A stretch of 64,000 bases of DNA from Pantoea sp. alder81 (GCF_020179835.1 NZ_JAIUDA010000002.1:124001-188000), one strand, 5' to 3'. Positions 31,702 to 42,476 are shown, counted from the stretch's first letter. Notes: a model not told the origin generated them from the letters alone. Numbers and translations are program-made.

Positions 31702-32823
31702 TTATAAGGCCTGCAGGATCTCGTCGATACGTTTTTGCAGCAATTCACCACGCCAGCCGGTCAGCAATTCGGGTGTGCGGCATCCGCTTTTCAAGCCCCA
31801 GTAAACGCTCAGTACCTGATTAATCTGGCGACGTGAAGCCAGCAATTCCTGACTGAAACCCGTCTCTTCGCTTACCTGTAACACCAGGGCTTTGATCGCT
31901 TTAAATGCCTGTTTGTAATGCGGATGGTCAATCAGATTGGGCAGCGGCTGTGGCAAGGTGGATTCATCCTGTGCCTGCGCTTCGGCTACCAGCGCCACCA
32001 TCGCTTTCCCGTGGAAGCGAATTTCGTGACCATTCAGACCCAGATGATCCAATTCACCTAAGCTACCCGGCATAAAGCGCGCGACTTTCCACAAATTCTC
32101 TTCACGCACCACAAAGTTCACCGCCATATCTTTCTGACGGGCAATGTTCAAACGCCACGCAGCGAGGCGCTGCAGTGCAGCCAATTGGCGCGGACGCAAC
32201 TGCCATGCGTTGGTGATGTCACGCCATGCATCCTCTGGCTGCAAAACGTCAAGACGACGCTGGCACAGATTATCGCATTCACTCAGCGCAGCAGCCATGT
32301 TGCCCGCGGCTTCGGTCTGCTCCACTAACTGATGCGCAATCGGCAGCAAGTAAGCCACGTCTGCTGCGGCATAAACACACTGGCGCTCAGTGAGCGGGCG
32401 CGCCAGCCAGTCAGTGCGGGATTCACTTTTATCCAGTTCAATCTGATTAAAGTGGTTCACCATTGAGGCAAAGCCCCACGACAGCGGTTGCCCTGCAAAT
32501 GCGGCTAAAACCTGCGTATCCACCATCGGATTGGGCAAGCATTTAAAGCGATGCAGGAACACTTCGAGGTCTTCGCCACTGGCGTGCAGGAACTTGGTGA
32601 CGTGGGTATCTTGCAACAGCGCGACAAACGGCGCCCAGTCGCTGATATTCAGCGGATCGATCAGAACCAGTTGTTCACCATCGAACAGCTGGATCAGACC
32701 CAACTGTGGATAGTAAGTGCGGGTGCGCACGAATTCAGTGTCCAGCGCAACGGCGTCATGCTGGCGCGCTTGTTCGCACACGGCAGCCAGCTGGCTGTTT
32801 TGGTCGATCAAAGTGTAATTCAC
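31702..32823 (-). CDS. rnd: Ribonuclease D
   Basis: A 373-aa 3'-5' exoribonuclease of the DEDDy class involved in tRNA 3' processing. Motif I is LDTEFVRTRTYYPQLGLIQLF (Asp28, Glu30), motif II lies around DTQVLAAFAG, and motif III is YAAADVAYLLPI. HRDC domains follow in the C-terminal half. I chose the GTG at 32823, which matches the E. coli N-terminus (non-ATG start there too); eight further upstream residues have no homology. It lies downstream of fadD with a hairpin in between. Confidence 0.94.
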   Translation of the reverse strand: MNYTLIDQNSQLAAVCEQARQHDAVALDTEFVRTRTYYPQLGLIQLFDGEQLVLIDPLNISDWAPFVALLQDTHVTKFLHASGEDLEVFLHRFKCLPNPMVDTQVLAAFAGQPLSWGFASMVNHFNQIELDKSESRTDWLARPLTERQCVYAAADVAYLLPIAHQLVEQTEAAGNMAAALSECDNLCQRRLDVLQPEDAWRDITNAWQLRPRQLAALQRLAAWRLNIARQKDMAVNFVVREENLWKVARFMPGSLGELDHLGLNGHEIRFHGKAMVALVAEAQAQDESTLPQPLPNLIDHPHYKQAFKAIKALVLQVSEETGFSQELLASRRQINQVLSVYWGLKSGCRTPELLTGWRGELLQKRIDEILQAL

Positions 32824-32875
32824 GTATTCATTCTCGCTGCGGCACACTTCGCGCAGCGCTCCATGTTAAAAGCAA

Positions 32876-32900
32876 TAAAAACGCCGGACTGAGCCGGCGT
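32876..32900 (-). terminator. fadD terminator
   Basis: A 7-bp stem (ACGCCGG at 32881-32887, CCGGCGT at 32894-32900) with an A run on its left forms a stem plus U run for leftward fadD transcription, ahead of rnd. Confidence 0.7.
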
Positions 32901-32921
32901 TAACCTTGGGAGAGTGGCAGC

Positions 32922-34631
32922 TTACTGCCCTTCTCGCTTCGCCTCGTCACGCAATTCGCGGCGCAAAATTTTGCCGACGTTGGTCTTCGGCAGCTCATCT
33001 CTAAACTCGATAATCTTCGGCACTTTATAGCCGGTGAGCTGACGGCGGCAATGATCCAGCACTTCTTCTTTGGTCAGTGATGGATCCTTTTTAACGATGC
33101 ACACTTTCACCGCTTCGCCTGAAAGGTCGCTGGGAACACCGATTGCCGCGGCTTCGCGCACTTTCGGATGCTGCATCAGCACATCTTCGATTTCGTTAGG
33201 ATACACGTTAAAGCCTGACACCAGAATCATGTCTTTCTTGCGATCGACGATGCGAATAAAACCTTCGCCATCAACGGTAACAACATCACCGGTGTGCAGC
33301 CAGCCATTTTTCAACACTTCTTCGGTGGCATCCGGTCGTTGCCAGTAACCCACCATCACCTGCGGACCACGAATACAGAGTTCGCCCGGCTCGCCTGGCG
33401 CCACATCGTTATCTTCGTCATCAACGATGCGCACATCCGTTGAGGGTACAGGAAGACCAATGCTGCCGGTGTGGCAGGTGATGTCATAAGGGTTCACCGA
33501 CACCAGCGGTGAACACTCGGTCAAACCGTAACCTTCGAGCAGATAATGCCCGGTGAGTTTTTCCCAACGCTCGGCCACGGCTTTTTGCACAGCCATGCCG
33601 CCACCCGCGGATAAACGCAGCGTAGAGAAATCGAGCTTATTGAAGTTTTCGTCATTCAGCAGAGCATTGAACAGCGTGTTAACGCCGGTAATCGCCGTGA
33701 ACGGGAACTTGCTCAGCTCTTTAACAAAGCCGGGAATGTCACGCGGATTGGTGATCAGCAGGTTGGTGCCGCCGAGATCGAGGAACAGCAGGCCGTTTAC
33801 CGTTAACGCAAAGATATGGTACAGCGGCAGTGCCGTGACCACCTGCTCTTTGCCAGGCCGCAGCAGTTTGCCGTAGGTAGCTTTGGTCTGCTCCAGGTTA
33901 GCCTGCATGTTACCGTGGGTCAGCATCGCGCCTTTGGCCACGCCGGTGGTTCCGCCTGTGTATTGCAGGAAGGCCAGATCGCTATTGGTCAGCGTCGGAC
34001 GCTGGTAACGCATCTGCGCGCCCTGCTGCAACGCGCTGCGGAATGGCACCGCACCGGGCAGATGGTATTTCGGCACCAGCTTCTTAACATACTTCACCAC
34101 GAAGTTGACCAGAGTGGCTTTGACCGGGGCAAGTTGATCGCCCATACGCGTCAGCATCACATGCTTGATCGGCGTTTCCGCAACCACTTTTTCCAGCGTG
34201 TGAGCGAAGTTGGACACAATCACAATCGCGCTGGCGCCACTGTCATTTAGCTGATGTTTGAGCTCACGCGGCGTGTACAGCGGGTTAACGTTGACCACCA
34301 CCATCCCCGCACGCAGCACGCCAAACAGCGCCACCGGATATTGCAGCAGGTTGGGCATCATCAGCGCTACGCGGTCGCCCTGCTTCAGGCCCAATCCTTG
34401 CTGCAGCCAGGCCGCAAAGTCACGACTTTGCTTATCCAGCTGACGGTAAGTCATCGGCTGGCCCATGTTAATAAACGCCGTTTGATCGGCATACTGCAAT
34501 GCTGCGTGTTCGAAAAGTTCGACCAAAGAGGTATAACGGTCCGCATTAATCTCCGCAGGAACGTCTGCCGGATAGCGTTTAAGCCAAACCTTATTCAAAG
34601 AATCACCCCGATATTCTTGTTGAGTAGCCAT
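32922..34631 (-). CDS. fadD: Long-chain fatty acid-CoA ligase
   Basis: A 569-aa adenylate-forming enzyme that activates exogenous fatty acids to acyl-CoA at the inner membrane. The ATP/AMP motif is [14 protein letters not shown], followed by GYGLTECSP and the fatty-acyl-CoA-synthetase signature [29 protein letters not shown] segment. Start: the ATG at 34631 follows GAGG with good spacing. A TTG at 34598 (LNKVWLKRY) corresponds to the annotated E. coli TTG start, so the first 11 residues are uncertain. A FadR operator is 37 bp upstream. Confidence 0.95.
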   Translation of the reverse strand: MATQQEYRGDSLNKVWLKRYPADVPAEINADRYTSLVELFEHAALQYADQTAFINMGQPMTYRQLDKQSRDFAAWLQQGLGLKQGDRVALMMPNLLQYPVALFGVLRAGMVVVNVNPLYTPRELKHQLNDSGASAIVIVSNFAHTLEKVVAETPIKHVMLTRMGDQLAPVKATLVNFVVKYVKKLVPKYHLPGAVPFRSALQQGAQMRYQRPTLTNSDLAFLQYTGGTTGVAKGAMLTHGNMQANLEQTKATYGKLLRPGKEQVVTALPLYHIFALTVNGLLFLDLGGTNLLITNPRDIPGFVKELSKFPFTAITGVNTLFNALLNDENFNKLDFSTLRLSAGGGMAVQKAVAERWEKLTGHYLLEGYGLTECSPLVSVNPYDITCHTGSIGLPVPSTDVRIVDDEDNDVAPGEPGELCIRGPQVMVGYWQRPDATEEVLKNGWLHTGDVVTVDGEGFIRIVDRKKDMILVSGFNVYPNEIEDVLMQHPKVREAAAIGVPSDLSGEAVKVCIVKKDPSLTKEEVLDHCRRQLTGYKVPKIIEFRDELPKTNVGKILRRELRDEAKREGQ

Positions 34632-34667
34632 CGCCGCCTCTGCAATCAGTGTTGTTAACAATATTTT

Positions 34668-34684
34668 AACTGATTGTACCAGTT
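34668..34684. promoter_or_regulatory. FadR operator of fadD
   Basis: Read on the minus strand, AACTGGTACAATCAGTT matches 15 of 17 positions of the FadR consensus AWCTGGTACGACCAGWT. Its place 37 bp before fadD fits repression that is relieved by acyl-CoA. fadR is encoded in this same window. Confidence 0.85.
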
Positions 34685-34753
34685 TGCCTGTTTCGGCATT
34701 TTCAGGTTGCGAAGCGCATCACTAAATTTCGCGCATCGGTTGCGCATCCAATA

Positions 34754-34785
34754 AAAAAGCCCGGTCGCGAGCACCGCGACCGGGC
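34754..34785 (-). terminator. yeaY terminator
   Basis: An 11-bp GC-rich stem (34759-34769 with 34775-34785) is preceded on the + strand by six A, giving stem plus U run for leftward yeaY. Confidence 0.88.
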
Positions 34786-34805
34786 CGTTAAATAATGAAG
34801 ATGGA

Positions 34806-35402
34806 TTACTCGGTAAGAATGGTTTCCACCTGCGCGGGGCCGGTGTTCATGTTCATCCCCCAATAGGGATTGGGTCCCCAATAACCCGGATGACGACGCG
34901 TCGGTCCGTACCAAATCCAGGGATCGATAGGCTGCGGTGGGGTCATCACCTGCTGTGTCAGGTGCCAGCGCTGATAGCCGCGCACATCCACCACCACGAA
35001 GTTGTAACTGGCTTTCCCAATCTCACCCTTTTCGGTGCCTTTAATATTGCCGAGCACCGTGATGTATTGGTTGTTCAGATCCACTGGATCAACAAATCCG
35101 CGAATATCGGCAAAGATCCGGCCTACGGAGGCAGAGCCTAAACGCGGTCGCGCACTGTCATCCAGCGGTTGGGTGGCAATCTCCACACGCGTGATGCCGG
35201 TCAGATTCGTGACCTTCACCACTTTACCGCCGAAGCGCGACTCCTGGCCGACATACAACTGCGGCGCATTCATCACACGTAATAAATCTTGCTGTGGAAG
35301 TTGAGAACTCCCTTTAATGGAATCTGGCACCGAAACGCAGCCGCTGAGCAACAACGCGCAGGCTAACAGAGCGCCAGACATCCCTTTACGACTTATTGGC
35401 AT
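34806..35402 (-). CDS. yeaY: Slp-family outer-membrane lipoprotein YeaY
   Basis: A 198-aa lipoprotein: signal peptide with lipobox LLLSGC (Cys22), then Val-Ser at +2/+3 which does not retain it in the inner membrane, so it should reach the outer membrane. The Slp domain has [18 protein letters not shown] and [17 protein letters not shown]. The C-terminus is unusually rich in Pro, Tyr and Trp ([19 protein letters not shown]). Position between tsaB and fadD matches E. coli yeaY. Confidence 0.93.
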   Translation of the reverse strand: MPISRKGMSGALLACALLLSGCVSVPDSIKGSSQLPQQDLLRVMNAPQLYVGQESRFGGKVVKVTNLTGITRVEIATQPLDDSARPRLGSASVGRIFADIRGFVDPVDLNNQYITVLGNIKGTEKGEIGKASYNFVVVDVRGYQRWHLTQQVMTPPQPIDPWIWYGPTRRHPGYWGPNPYWGMNMNTGPAQVETILTE

Positions 35403-35461
35403 AGCACTTCTCCTGTTATTTCTCAGTTAGACTGGGCGCTTACGGAATAGTTGCGTGGCGC

Positions 35462-36160
35462 TTATCGGCCTGGCAACTTTTTCCATGCCACTTCATTACG
35501 CAGGTAAACCGGCTCGGCATTTTCCACCGCCACTGACTCATCGCGCTGCCAGGCACTCAGTGCCAGTGGCAGCATGTCCTCTGCTGCCGGCAAGATCACT
35601 TCGGTAGTCACTAAGGTTGCGCCGGTCGAGCTTAACAGATGTGGATAAGCCGCCCAGCCGGTGCCGACCGTTGCCCACTCGCCGCTTAGCTGGGCGATAC
35701 GCGCCTGTGCGTCTTCAGGCTTTAATACGGCTTCCGAATCTGCACCTTGCCATTCACCGTTAGCATCACGTTGGTATTCAGCCCAGTAAACTTCGCCCAT
35801 ACGCGCGTCGATGGCGGCCAGCACGCGTTCAGCACCGGTTAAACGCCATGCGCCCTGAGCCATGGTGGCAAGGGAAGATACGCCGATCATCGGCAAGTTC
35901 GCGCCCAGCGCCAGCCCTTGCGCAATACCAATGCCAATGCGCACGCCAGTGAAACTGCCCGGTCCACGGCCGAACGCCAGCACGTCAAGCGCAGTCAGAT
36001 CCAGCTGCTGCGCCTGCAACAGCTCCTGGACCAGCGGTAAGATGCGTTGGGTGTGATCGCGCGGGGCGATTTCAAAGCGGGCATCGATCTGCTGATCGTT
36101 GAGCAGCGCGGCAGAACAGGCTTCTGTCGCCGTGTCCAGAGCTAAAATTCGGGCGGACAT
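35462..36160 (-). CDS. tsaB: tRNA threonylcarbamoyladenosine protein TsaB
   Basis: A 232-aa ASKHA-fold protein, the non-catalytic partner of TsaD in making the t6A37 modification of ANN-decoding tRNAs. The N-terminal [16 protein letters not shown] and the [23 protein letters not shown] segment are characteristic. Essential in most bacteria. It lies downstream of yoaA with 52 bp between, and 59 bp before yeaY, on the same strand. Confidence 0.95.
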   Translation of the reverse strand: MSARILALDTATEACSAALLNDQQIDARFEIAPRDHTQRILPLVQELLQAQQLDLTALDVLAFGRGPGSFTGVRIGIGIAQGLALGANLPMIGVSSLATMAQGAWRLTGAERVLAAIDARMGEVYWAEYQRDANGEWQGADSEAVLKPEDAQARIAQLSGEWATVGTGWAAYPHLLSSTGATLVTTEVILPAAEDMLPLALSAWQRDESVAVENAEPVYLRNEVAWKKLPGR

Positions 36161-36212
36161 AACAACCTCTGAAAGTCAAAATGGCGCGCATCTTAACACA
36201 GCCTGGCACAAA

Positions 36213-38123
36213 TTAGTGCTTCTCAGGCTGACGTACGAAGGCGATGGCGCGCTGTAGATCGCGGGTGCGCGGCGTGGGTGGCAGGCTATTGAGGAACAAG
36301 CCGCCATAGGGACGCGACACCAGGCGCTGATCGCAAATCACCAGTACGCCACGGTCGTCCGTGTCGCGAATCAAACGGCCAACGCCCTGCTTCAGGGTGA
36401 TCACCGCATCCGGCAGTTGCACATCATTAAAAGGATCGCCGCCGCGCAGGCGGCAATCTTCCATGCGCGCTTTAAGCAACGGGTCTTCCGGTGAGGTAAA
36501 CGGCAGCTTATCGATAATCACCAGTGACAGCGCATCACCACGTACATCAACCCCTTCCCAGAAGCTGCTGGTCGCCACCAGCAAGGCATTACCGGCTTCA
36601 AGGAACTGCTTCAGCAGCTGCCCTTTACTGGTTTCTCCCTGCAACAACACCGGTAAGGTCATGGAGGCACGAAATTCGGCGGCCAGTTCGCGCATCATCT
36701 TGTGCGACGTACAGAGGAAGAAGCAGCGTCCTTTATTGGCATCGATCAACGGTTTCATCATCCGTGCCAGCTGACGGGCACCGCCGGGTTGATTGGGTTC
36801 CGGCATATTGCGTGGCACACACAACAGCGCCTGTTGCGTGTAATCGAAGGGACTGTCGAGAATCATGGTGGTGGCTTTATCGACGCCCAATCGGCTGGAG
36901 AAGTGGCTCATTTGCTCATTCACCGCCAGCGTGGCCGAGGTGAATACCCATGCCGCTTTACGGTTATCCATCACTTCACGGAAACGTTCTGCCACCGACA
37001 GTGGGGTTAACGCCAGCGTGAAGTGGCGGCTGGTGCACTCATACCAGTAGCTAAAGCCCGGTTCATCAATGGCACGCAGACGTTTGAGCCGGGTGCGATA
37101 CAGCGCGGCACGCTCGAATGCCGCATCCAGCAGCGCCGAGCGCCCCAGCGACAATTTAATCACGTCGTAGCAAAGTTCCAGCGCATCATCCAGCAGGGTC
37201 AACATACGCATGATGTTGTTGTCGCTCAGCAGGTCGCGCAGGTTGCCGCGAAAGCCAGGCTCGCCCAGTGTTAAACGGAAATCCTGGGCGCATTGCGCCA
37301 GGCGATCGGCTGATTTCTGCAACTGCTGCACGTCACGCACCTCAGTGCGATAAGCAATAATGATGTCTTTGGCGAGATCCTGCAGTTGGCGGCTCGAAAG
37401 TTGCTGACCAAAGTATTGGCTGGCGATATCGGGTAACTGATGCGCTTCATCGAAGATCATCACATCGGCCTCTGGGATCAGCTCGCCAAATCCGCCCTCT
37501 TTAACCACCAGATCGGCAAGGAACAGATGATGGTTCACCACCACCACATCGGCATCCATGGCTTTTTTACGCGCTTTCACCACAAAGCAATCTTTGTAGA
37601 GCGGGCAGTCGCTGCCGAGGCAGTTATCGTTGGTGCTGGTGACAAACGGCCAGATTGGGCTGTCTTCGGCCACGCCGGAACAGCTGCTGACGTCGCCATC
37701 CGACGTTTGATTCGACCAGCTGCGCACGTTGATCAAATCCCCGAGGGCCTGCACAGTGAGATCGCCACCGGTTTGATTTTGCTGCTCCAGACGTTCGAGG
37801 CATAAATAGTTGGAACGCCCCTTCAGCAGAGCGGTTTTACCGCTGAACTTCAGGGCACGGGCAATGGTGGGCAAATCGCGGTTATACAGCTGATCCTGCA
37901 AAGCTTTAGATCCGGTTGAGATGATGACCTTTTTTTTCGCCCGCAGTGCGGGTGCCAGATAGGCATAGGTTTTACCGGTACCGGTGCCGGCTTCAACCAC
38001 CAGCTCACCGCTCTTCTTCACCGCTTCCATGACTGCCTGCGCCATTTCACGCTGCGCGGCACGCGGTTTGAAACCTGGAATAGCCTGCGCCAGCGCGCCA
38101 TCAGCTGCAAAATCGTCTGCCAC
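36213..38123 (-). CDS. yoaA: ATP-dependent DNA helicase YoaA (XPD/DinG family)
   Basis: A 636-aa superfamily 2 helicase with an Fe-S cluster. Walker A is VEAGTGTGKTYAYLAPAL near residue 45, the DEAH box is MIFDEAHQLPD. Four cluster cysteines lie between: YLCLERL, SSCSG, NDNCLGSDCPLYKDC. The C-terminal helicase motif VI is LKQGVGRLIRDTDDRG. E. coli YoaA aids recovery from replication-blocking damage. It heads the leftward yoaA-tsaB-yeaY group. Confidence 0.95.
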   Translation of the reverse strand: MADDFAADGALAQAIPGFKPRAAQREMAQAVMEAVKKSGELVVEAGTGTGKTYAYLAPALRAKKKVIISTGSKALQDQLYNRDLPTIARALKFSGKTALLKGRSNYLCLERLEQQNQTGGDLTVQALGDLINVRSWSNQTSDGDVSSCSGVAEDSPIWPFVTSTNDNCLGSDCPLYKDCFVVKARKKAMDADVVVVNHHLFLADLVVKEGGFGELIPEADVMIFDEAHQLPDIASQYFGQQLSSRQLQDLAKDIIIAYRTEVRDVQQLQKSADRLAQCAQDFRLTLGEPGFRGNLRDLLSDNNIMRMLTLLDDALELCYDVIKLSLGRSALLDAAFERAALYRTRLKRLRAIDEPGFSYWYECTSRHFTLALTPLSVAERFREVMDNRKAAWVFTSATLAVNEQMSHFSSRLGVDKATTMILDSPFDYTQQALLCVPRNMPEPNQPGGARQLARMMKPLIDANKGRCFFLCTSHKMMRELAAEFRASMTLPVLLQGETSKGQLLKQFLEAGNALLVATSSFWEGVDVRGDALSLVIIDKLPFTSPEDPLLKARMEDCRLRGGDPFNDVQLPDAVITLKQGVGRLIRDTDDRGVLVICDQRLVSRPYGGLFLNSLPPTPRTRDLQRAIAFVRQPEKH

Positions 38124-38246
38124 ACATCCTCACCGATTGGTCAAAAACACTGTAATTATGTCAGGATTCCCCTGAGGCGACCACAACAGATGACAGCGGC
38201 CTACAGGATATGGCAGGCTAGCGCAGCGAAATTACAGGAGAACACC

Positions 38247-38591
38247 ATGACCATTACGCGTATTGATCCCGCACCCCGCATGTCAGAAGCCGTTGTGCAT
38301 AACCAGACCGTCTATTACACCAGCGTGCCAGAAAATCTGGATGCCGATGCCGAAGCGCAAACCGCTGACGCGCTGGCAGTGATTGACGCGATTCTGACTC
38401 GTGTTGGATCAGACAAAAGTAAGATCCTCGATGCCACGATTTTTCTGGTCGATAAAGCCGATTTTCCGGCCATGAATCGTGCATGGGATGCGTGGGTATC
38501 ACCTGATAACGCGCCGGTACGTTGCACCGTGCAAGCTGGCCTGATGAACCCCAAATACAAAGTAGAAATCAAAATCATCGCTGCGCTGTAA
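38247..38591 (+). CDS. yoaB: RidA family protein YoaB
   Basis: A 114-aa YjgF/YER057c/UK114 (RidA) superfamily protein, which generally deaminates reactive enamines or imines. The C-terminal segment RCTVQAGLMNPKYKVEIKIIA contains the conserved active-site Arg. The start at 38247 has AGGAGAAC just upstream; the open frame before it lacks homology. Divergent from yoaA, as in E. coli. Confidence 0.93.
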   Translation: MTITRIDPAPRMSEAVVHNQTVYYTSVPENLDADAEAQTADALAVIDAILTRVGSDKSKILDATIFLVDKADFPAMNRAWDAWVSPDNAPVRCTVQAGLMNPKYKVEIKIIAAL

Positions 38592-38603
38592 CCCTTTCGG
38601 GCG

Positions 38604-38795
38604 TTATTCGTTTTCTTCGTCTTCGTCGTCTTCGAACATCGCCCGGATCCTTTCACCCTTGTAGTTCTGACGGATCTCTTGTGCCACCTGCGCAATCGCC
38701 TGACCACTCGCCATGCCACCCGCCATCAATTCCTGGATACGTTCCACAGCTTGCTGTTGCTGTTCATGAGATAAAGCTGGAAGACCTGTAAACAT
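38604..38795 (-). CDS. yoaH: YoaH family (UPF0181) protein
   Basis: A 63-aa small acidic protein of unknown function, starting [27 protein letters not shown] and ending in an Asp/Glu-rich tail. I chose the ATG at 38795, preceded by AGGAGCAAATA and matching the E. coli N-terminus, rather than the frame's ATG at 38825. It converges with yoaB and is divergent from pabB. Confidence 0.92.
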   Translation of the reverse strand: MFTGLPALSHEQQQQAVERIQELMAGGMASGQAIAQVAQEIRQNYKGERIRAMFEDDEDEENE

Positions 38796-38905
38796 TATTT
38801 GCTCCTGATGCAAAAGGGGACGCATTATTCCACGCGGAACAAACAGGTGCCAGCGACAAAAAAATATGCCAGGCTACGCGCCTGCTTGTTGGATTAATTA
38901 GCCCG

Positions 38906-40264
38906 ATGATCGTAAAAACCCTTAATTTGAAGTATACGCCGGATGCGCTGTTGCACCGCTTTTCTGCGCTTGCTCATCGTCCCTGGGGGATGCTGCTCAC
39001 CTCTGGCCATGCTGATCACGCCGATAATCGCTTTGACATTTTAACGGCCGATCCGCGTGCCACGCTCACCACGCGCGGTGAGATGACAGAAATCGACTGC
39101 GACGGCAAGGTGATCCTCTCCGCTGACGACCCGCTGCGTCTGGTGCAGCAGCAGTGCGAAATACTTGGCTGCTCACCCGCGTTTAACGCCGACCTGCCTT
39201 TTCAGGGCGGTGCGCTGGGTTTGTTTGGCTATGATCTCGGGCGGCGCTTTGAAACCCTGCCGCAGCGCGCCGATCAGGATCTCGCCACGCCGGATATGGC
39301 CGTAGGCATCTACGATTGGGCTTTGATCGCTGATCATCATCAGCAAAAACTCACCCTAATTTCGCTCACTGATGCCGGGCAACGCTGGCAGTGGCTCCAG
39401 GCACAGGCGATTCCGCAGCCTCAAGGTTTTGCGCTGACCAGCGACTGGCAATCAAATCTCAGTTTTGAAGAGTACGCCGCGCGTTTTGATCAGGTTCAGC
39501 GCTACATTCAGGCCGGTGACTGCTATCAGGTGAATCTGGCACAACGCTTTAAGGCTAGTTATCACGGCGACGAATGGCTGGCCTTTTTACGACTCAACCG
39601 CGACAACCGTGCGCCTTTCAGTGCGTTTATCCGTTTGCCTAAAAGCGTCATTCTCAGTCTTTCACCGGAACGCTTTCTCTCGCTTCAGCAAAAGGAGATT
39701 GAAACCCGTCCGATTAAAGGCACCCTGCCACGCTTAGCCGATCCAGAAGCCGATCGCTTGCAGGCAGAGAAACTCGCCCATGCGGAAAAAGATCGCGCTG
39801 AGAATCTGATGATTGTCGATTTACTGCGTAATGACATCGGCCGCGTGGCTGAACCCGGCAGCGTCAATGTCCCTGAGCTGTTTGTGGTGGAACCTTTCCC
39901 GGCGGTGCATCATCTGGTAAGCACCGTGCGAGCCCGATTACCTCAGCACCTCACCGCGACCGATCTGCTGCGCGCCTGTTTCCCCGGTGGCTCGATCACC
40001 GGCGCACCAAAAATTCGCGCTATGGAAATCATTGAGGAGCTGGAACCGCAACGGCGAAATGCCTGGTGCGGCAGCATTGGTTACATCAGCCTGTGCGGTC
40101 GCATGGATACCAGCATCACCATCCGTACGTTAATCGCTGAAAATCAACATCTCTATTGTGCGGCGGGAGGCGGTTTGGTGGCGGATAGCGATGTCGAGCT
40201 GGAATATCAGGAGACCTTCCACAAGGTCAATCGTATTTTACCCAGTCTGAGCAACGAGGTTTAA
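38906..40264 (+). CDS. pabB: Aminodeoxychorismate synthase component I
   Basis: A 452-aa chorismate-binding enzyme that, with PabA, makes 4-amino-4-deoxychorismate for folate synthesis. The catalytic RPIKGTLPR (Lys nucleophile) and the chorismate signature FPGGSITGAPKIRAMEII are present, and the N-terminal anthranilate-synthase-I-like domain is complete. The stop codon is immediately followed by the nudL ATG, so translation is coupled. Confidence 0.96.
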   Translation: MIVKTLNLKYTPDALLHRFSALAHRPWGMLLTSGHADHADNRFDILTADPRATLTTRGEMTEIDCDGKVILSADDPLRLVQQQCEILGCSPAFNADLPFQGGALGLFGYDLGRRFETLPQRADQDLATPDMAVGIYDWALIADHHQQKLTLISLTDAGQRWQWLQAQAIPQPQGFALTSDWQSNLSFEEYAARFDQVQRYIQAGDCYQVNLAQRFKASYHGDEWLAFLRLNRDNRAPFSAFIRLPKSVILSLSPERFLSLQQKEIETRPIKGTLPRLADPEADRLQAEKLAHAEKDRAENLMIVDLLRNDIGRVAEPGSVNVPELFVVEPFPAVHHLVSTVRARLPQHLTATDLLRACFPGGSITGAPKIRAMEIIEELEPQRRNAWCGSIGYISLCGRMDTSITIRTLIAENQHLYCAAGGGLVADSDVELEYQETFHKVNRILPSLSNEV

Positions 40265-40834
40265 ATGAGCCTGACGCTCGATCAGTTCCTGAACCGCTTT
40301 GTGATGCAGCCGCCGCTGAGCGCGTCCAAAAGCGTCATCAGCGGCCGGCGAGCGGCCGTGCTGGTGCCGGTGATTGCAGGTGCTGAACCGGGTTTGCTGC
40401 TGACGCGTCGCTCGTCACATTTGCGTAAGCATGCGGGCCAGGTGGCGTTCCCCGGCGGCATGCAGGATGCAACGGATGATTCGCTTATTCACACCGCACT
40501 GCGTGAGGCCGAAGAAGAAGTCGGCATTCAACCTGCGCAGGTCAACGTTGTGGGTGTCTTACCGCCCGTCACCAGCAGCACCGGTTTTGCCGTCACGCCG
40601 GTGGTTGGTATCATTCCCGCAGGTCTGTCCCTCAATATCAATCCCGATGAGGTGGAAAGCACCTTTTCGATGCCGCTGGCTGAAGCACTGCGCCTCAGTC
40701 GCTACAGTGGACTCACCTTACGCCGCGGTCATCGTCAGCATCAGGTGTGGTTGTCGTGGTATGAGGATTATTTTATCTGGGGCATGACCGCCGGAATTAT
40801 TCGCGCATTGAGTCAACAAATCGCCCTTCCCTGA
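40265..40834 (+). CDS. nudL: CoA pyrophosphatase NudL
   Basis: A 189-aa Nudix hydrolase. The UPF0035 CoA motif [21 protein letters not shown] directly precedes the Nudix box, which ends REAEEEVGI; the box's first Glu is replaced by Asp/Thr as in E. coli NudL. Probable activity is CoA or acyl-CoA diphosphate cleavage. No spacer separates it from pabB. Confidence 0.92.
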   Translation: MSLTLDQFLNRFVMQPPLSASKSVISGRRAAVLVPVIAGAEPGLLLTRRSSHLRKHAGQVAFPGGMQDATDDSLIHTALREAEEEVGIQPAQVNVVGVLPPVTSSTGFAVTPVVGIIPAGLSLNINPDEVESTFSMPLAEALRLSRYSGLTLRRGHRQHQVWLSWYEDYFIWGMTAGIIRALSQQIALP

Positions 40835-41025
40835 GTTCCGCACTGCTTGATACTTCGGCCATAAACTCGATCCACTTCACACCAGCACAATGGGATAACT
40901 ATTTCTGTGGCTTATAATTAGTTTATTTCATGCGAAAAGCTGCTCGCTGAGTCACGCGGACGATTACTATTAGCCGCATAAACGGCCTCAGCCGTGCAGA
41001 ATAAGATTTGTGAGGAGTGTCACCG

Positions 41026-42390
41026 GTGATTAGTGTTTTTGACATGTTCAAAGTGGGCATTGGCCCATCCAGTTCACATACCGTAGGTCCGATGAAAGCG
41101 GGCAAGCAGTTTGTTGATCTGCTGGCCGAACAGGGCAAGCTGCAAGACGTGACGCGCGTTGCCGTCGACGTTTATGGCTCGCTGTCGCTCACGGGCAAAG
41201 GTCATCATACCGATATCGCCATCATTATGGGGCTGGCCGGCTTTGAACCTGCCACAGTGGATATCGATAGCATCCCCGCCTTTATTAAAGACGTAGAACA
41301 GCGCGAGCGCCTGCTGCTGGCGAACGGTGCACGTGAAGTCGACTTCCCACGCGAAGGCGGCATGGTGTTCCGCAGTGAAAACCTATCGTTGCATGAGAAC
41401 GGCATGACGGTCTTTGCCTTCGCTGGTGATCTGTTGATCCTGTCCAAAACTTACTACTCCATCGGCGGCGGATTTATCGTTGATGAAGAGCATTTTGGTC
41501 AATCCGTGCTGGATGAAGTCTCGGTGCCGTATGCGTTTAACTCTGCCAAAGAGTTGTTGAGCCACTGCCATCAAAGCGGGTTGTCGCTTTCCGGTTTGGT
41601 GATGAAGAATGAACTGGCGTTGCACAGCCGTGACGACATTTATGCCTATTTCGGCAACGTGTGGCAAACCATGCAGGCCTGTATCGATCGCGGTCTAAAT
41701 ACCGAAGGCGTATTGCCTGGCCCTCTGCGCGTGCCGCGTCGTGCTGCCTCACTGCGTCGTTTGCTGGTTTCTTCTTCCAAGCACTCCAATGACCCGATGA
41801 ACGTGATTGATTGGATCAACATGTTTGCCTTAGCGGTGAATGAAGAAAATGCCGCCGGTGGACGTGTGGTCACTGCGCCAACCAATGGCGCCTGCGGTAT
41901 CGTGCCTGCCGTGCTGGCCTACTACGATCATTTCATCGAGACCGTGACGCCGGACATTTTCATTCGTTATTTCCTCGCTTCAGGCGCTATCGGCATTCTG
42001 TATAAAATGAATGCTTCTATTTCCGGCGCTGAAGTGGGCTGCCAGGGTGAAGTTGGCGTAGCCTGTTCGATGGCCGCTGCAGGTCTGGCGGAATTGCTCG
42101 GCGCCAGCCCGGAGCAGGTGTGCGTTGCGGCTGAAATCGGCATGGAACACAATCTGGGATTAACCTGCGATCCGGTGGCAGGTCAGGTGCAGGTGCCGTG
42201 CATCGAGCGTAATGCCATCGCTTCAGTGAAAGCCATCAATGCCGCGCGCATGGCGCTGCGCCGTACCAGTGAGCCTCGAGTCTCGCTGGATAAGGTGATC
42301 GAAACCATGTACGAAACCGGTAAAGACATGAACGCCAAATATCGTGAAACCTCACGCGGCGGTCTGGCGATCAAAGTTCAATGTGACTAA
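41026..42390 (+). CDS. sdaA: L-serine dehydratase 1
   Basis: A 454-aa oxygen-sensitive 4Fe-4S enzyme that deaminates L-serine to pyruvate. The beta-type domain has VGIGPSSSHTVGPMKAG; the alpha-type domain has PTNGACGIVPAVLAYY and GCQGEVGVACSMAAAG, which hold cluster cysteines. The start is GTG at 41026 with GAGGAG 8 nt upstream, giving the same length and start codon as in E. coli; a GTG at 41017 overlaps the ribosome-binding site. Upstream 190 bp has no other gene. Confidence 0.95.
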   Translation: MISVFDMFKVGIGPSSSHTVGPMKAGKQFVDLLAEQGKLQDVTRVAVDVYGSLSLTGKGHHTDIAIIMGLAGFEPATVDIDSIPAFIKDVEQRERLLLANGAREVDFPREGGMVFRSENLSLHENGMTVFAFAGDLLILSKTYYSIGGGFIVDEEHFGQSVLDEVSVPYAFNSAKELLSHCHQSGLSLSGLVMKNELALHSRDDIYAYFGNVWQTMQACIDRGLNTEGVLPGPLRVPRRAASLRRLLVSSSKHSNDPMNVIDWINMFALAVNEENAAGGRVVTAPTNGACGIVPAVLAYYDHFIETVTPDIFIRYFLASGAIGILYKMNASISGAEVGCQGEVGVACSMAAAGLAELLGASPEQVCVAAEIGMEHNLGLTCDPVAGQVQVPCIERNAIASVKAINAARMALRRTSEPRVSLDKVIETMYETGKDMNAKYRETSRGGLAIKVQCD

Positions 42391-42476
42391 CCAGACATGC
42401 TGAAAAAATAATCAATTAGATATTTTTCTGCATCTCACGCTACCTCCACGTGAGTAAACCAGATACATTAATTTGC

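Noticed and set aside
38190..38246. Upstream extension of yoaB
   Set aside because: No homology, and the proper ribosome-binding site precedes the ATG at 38247.
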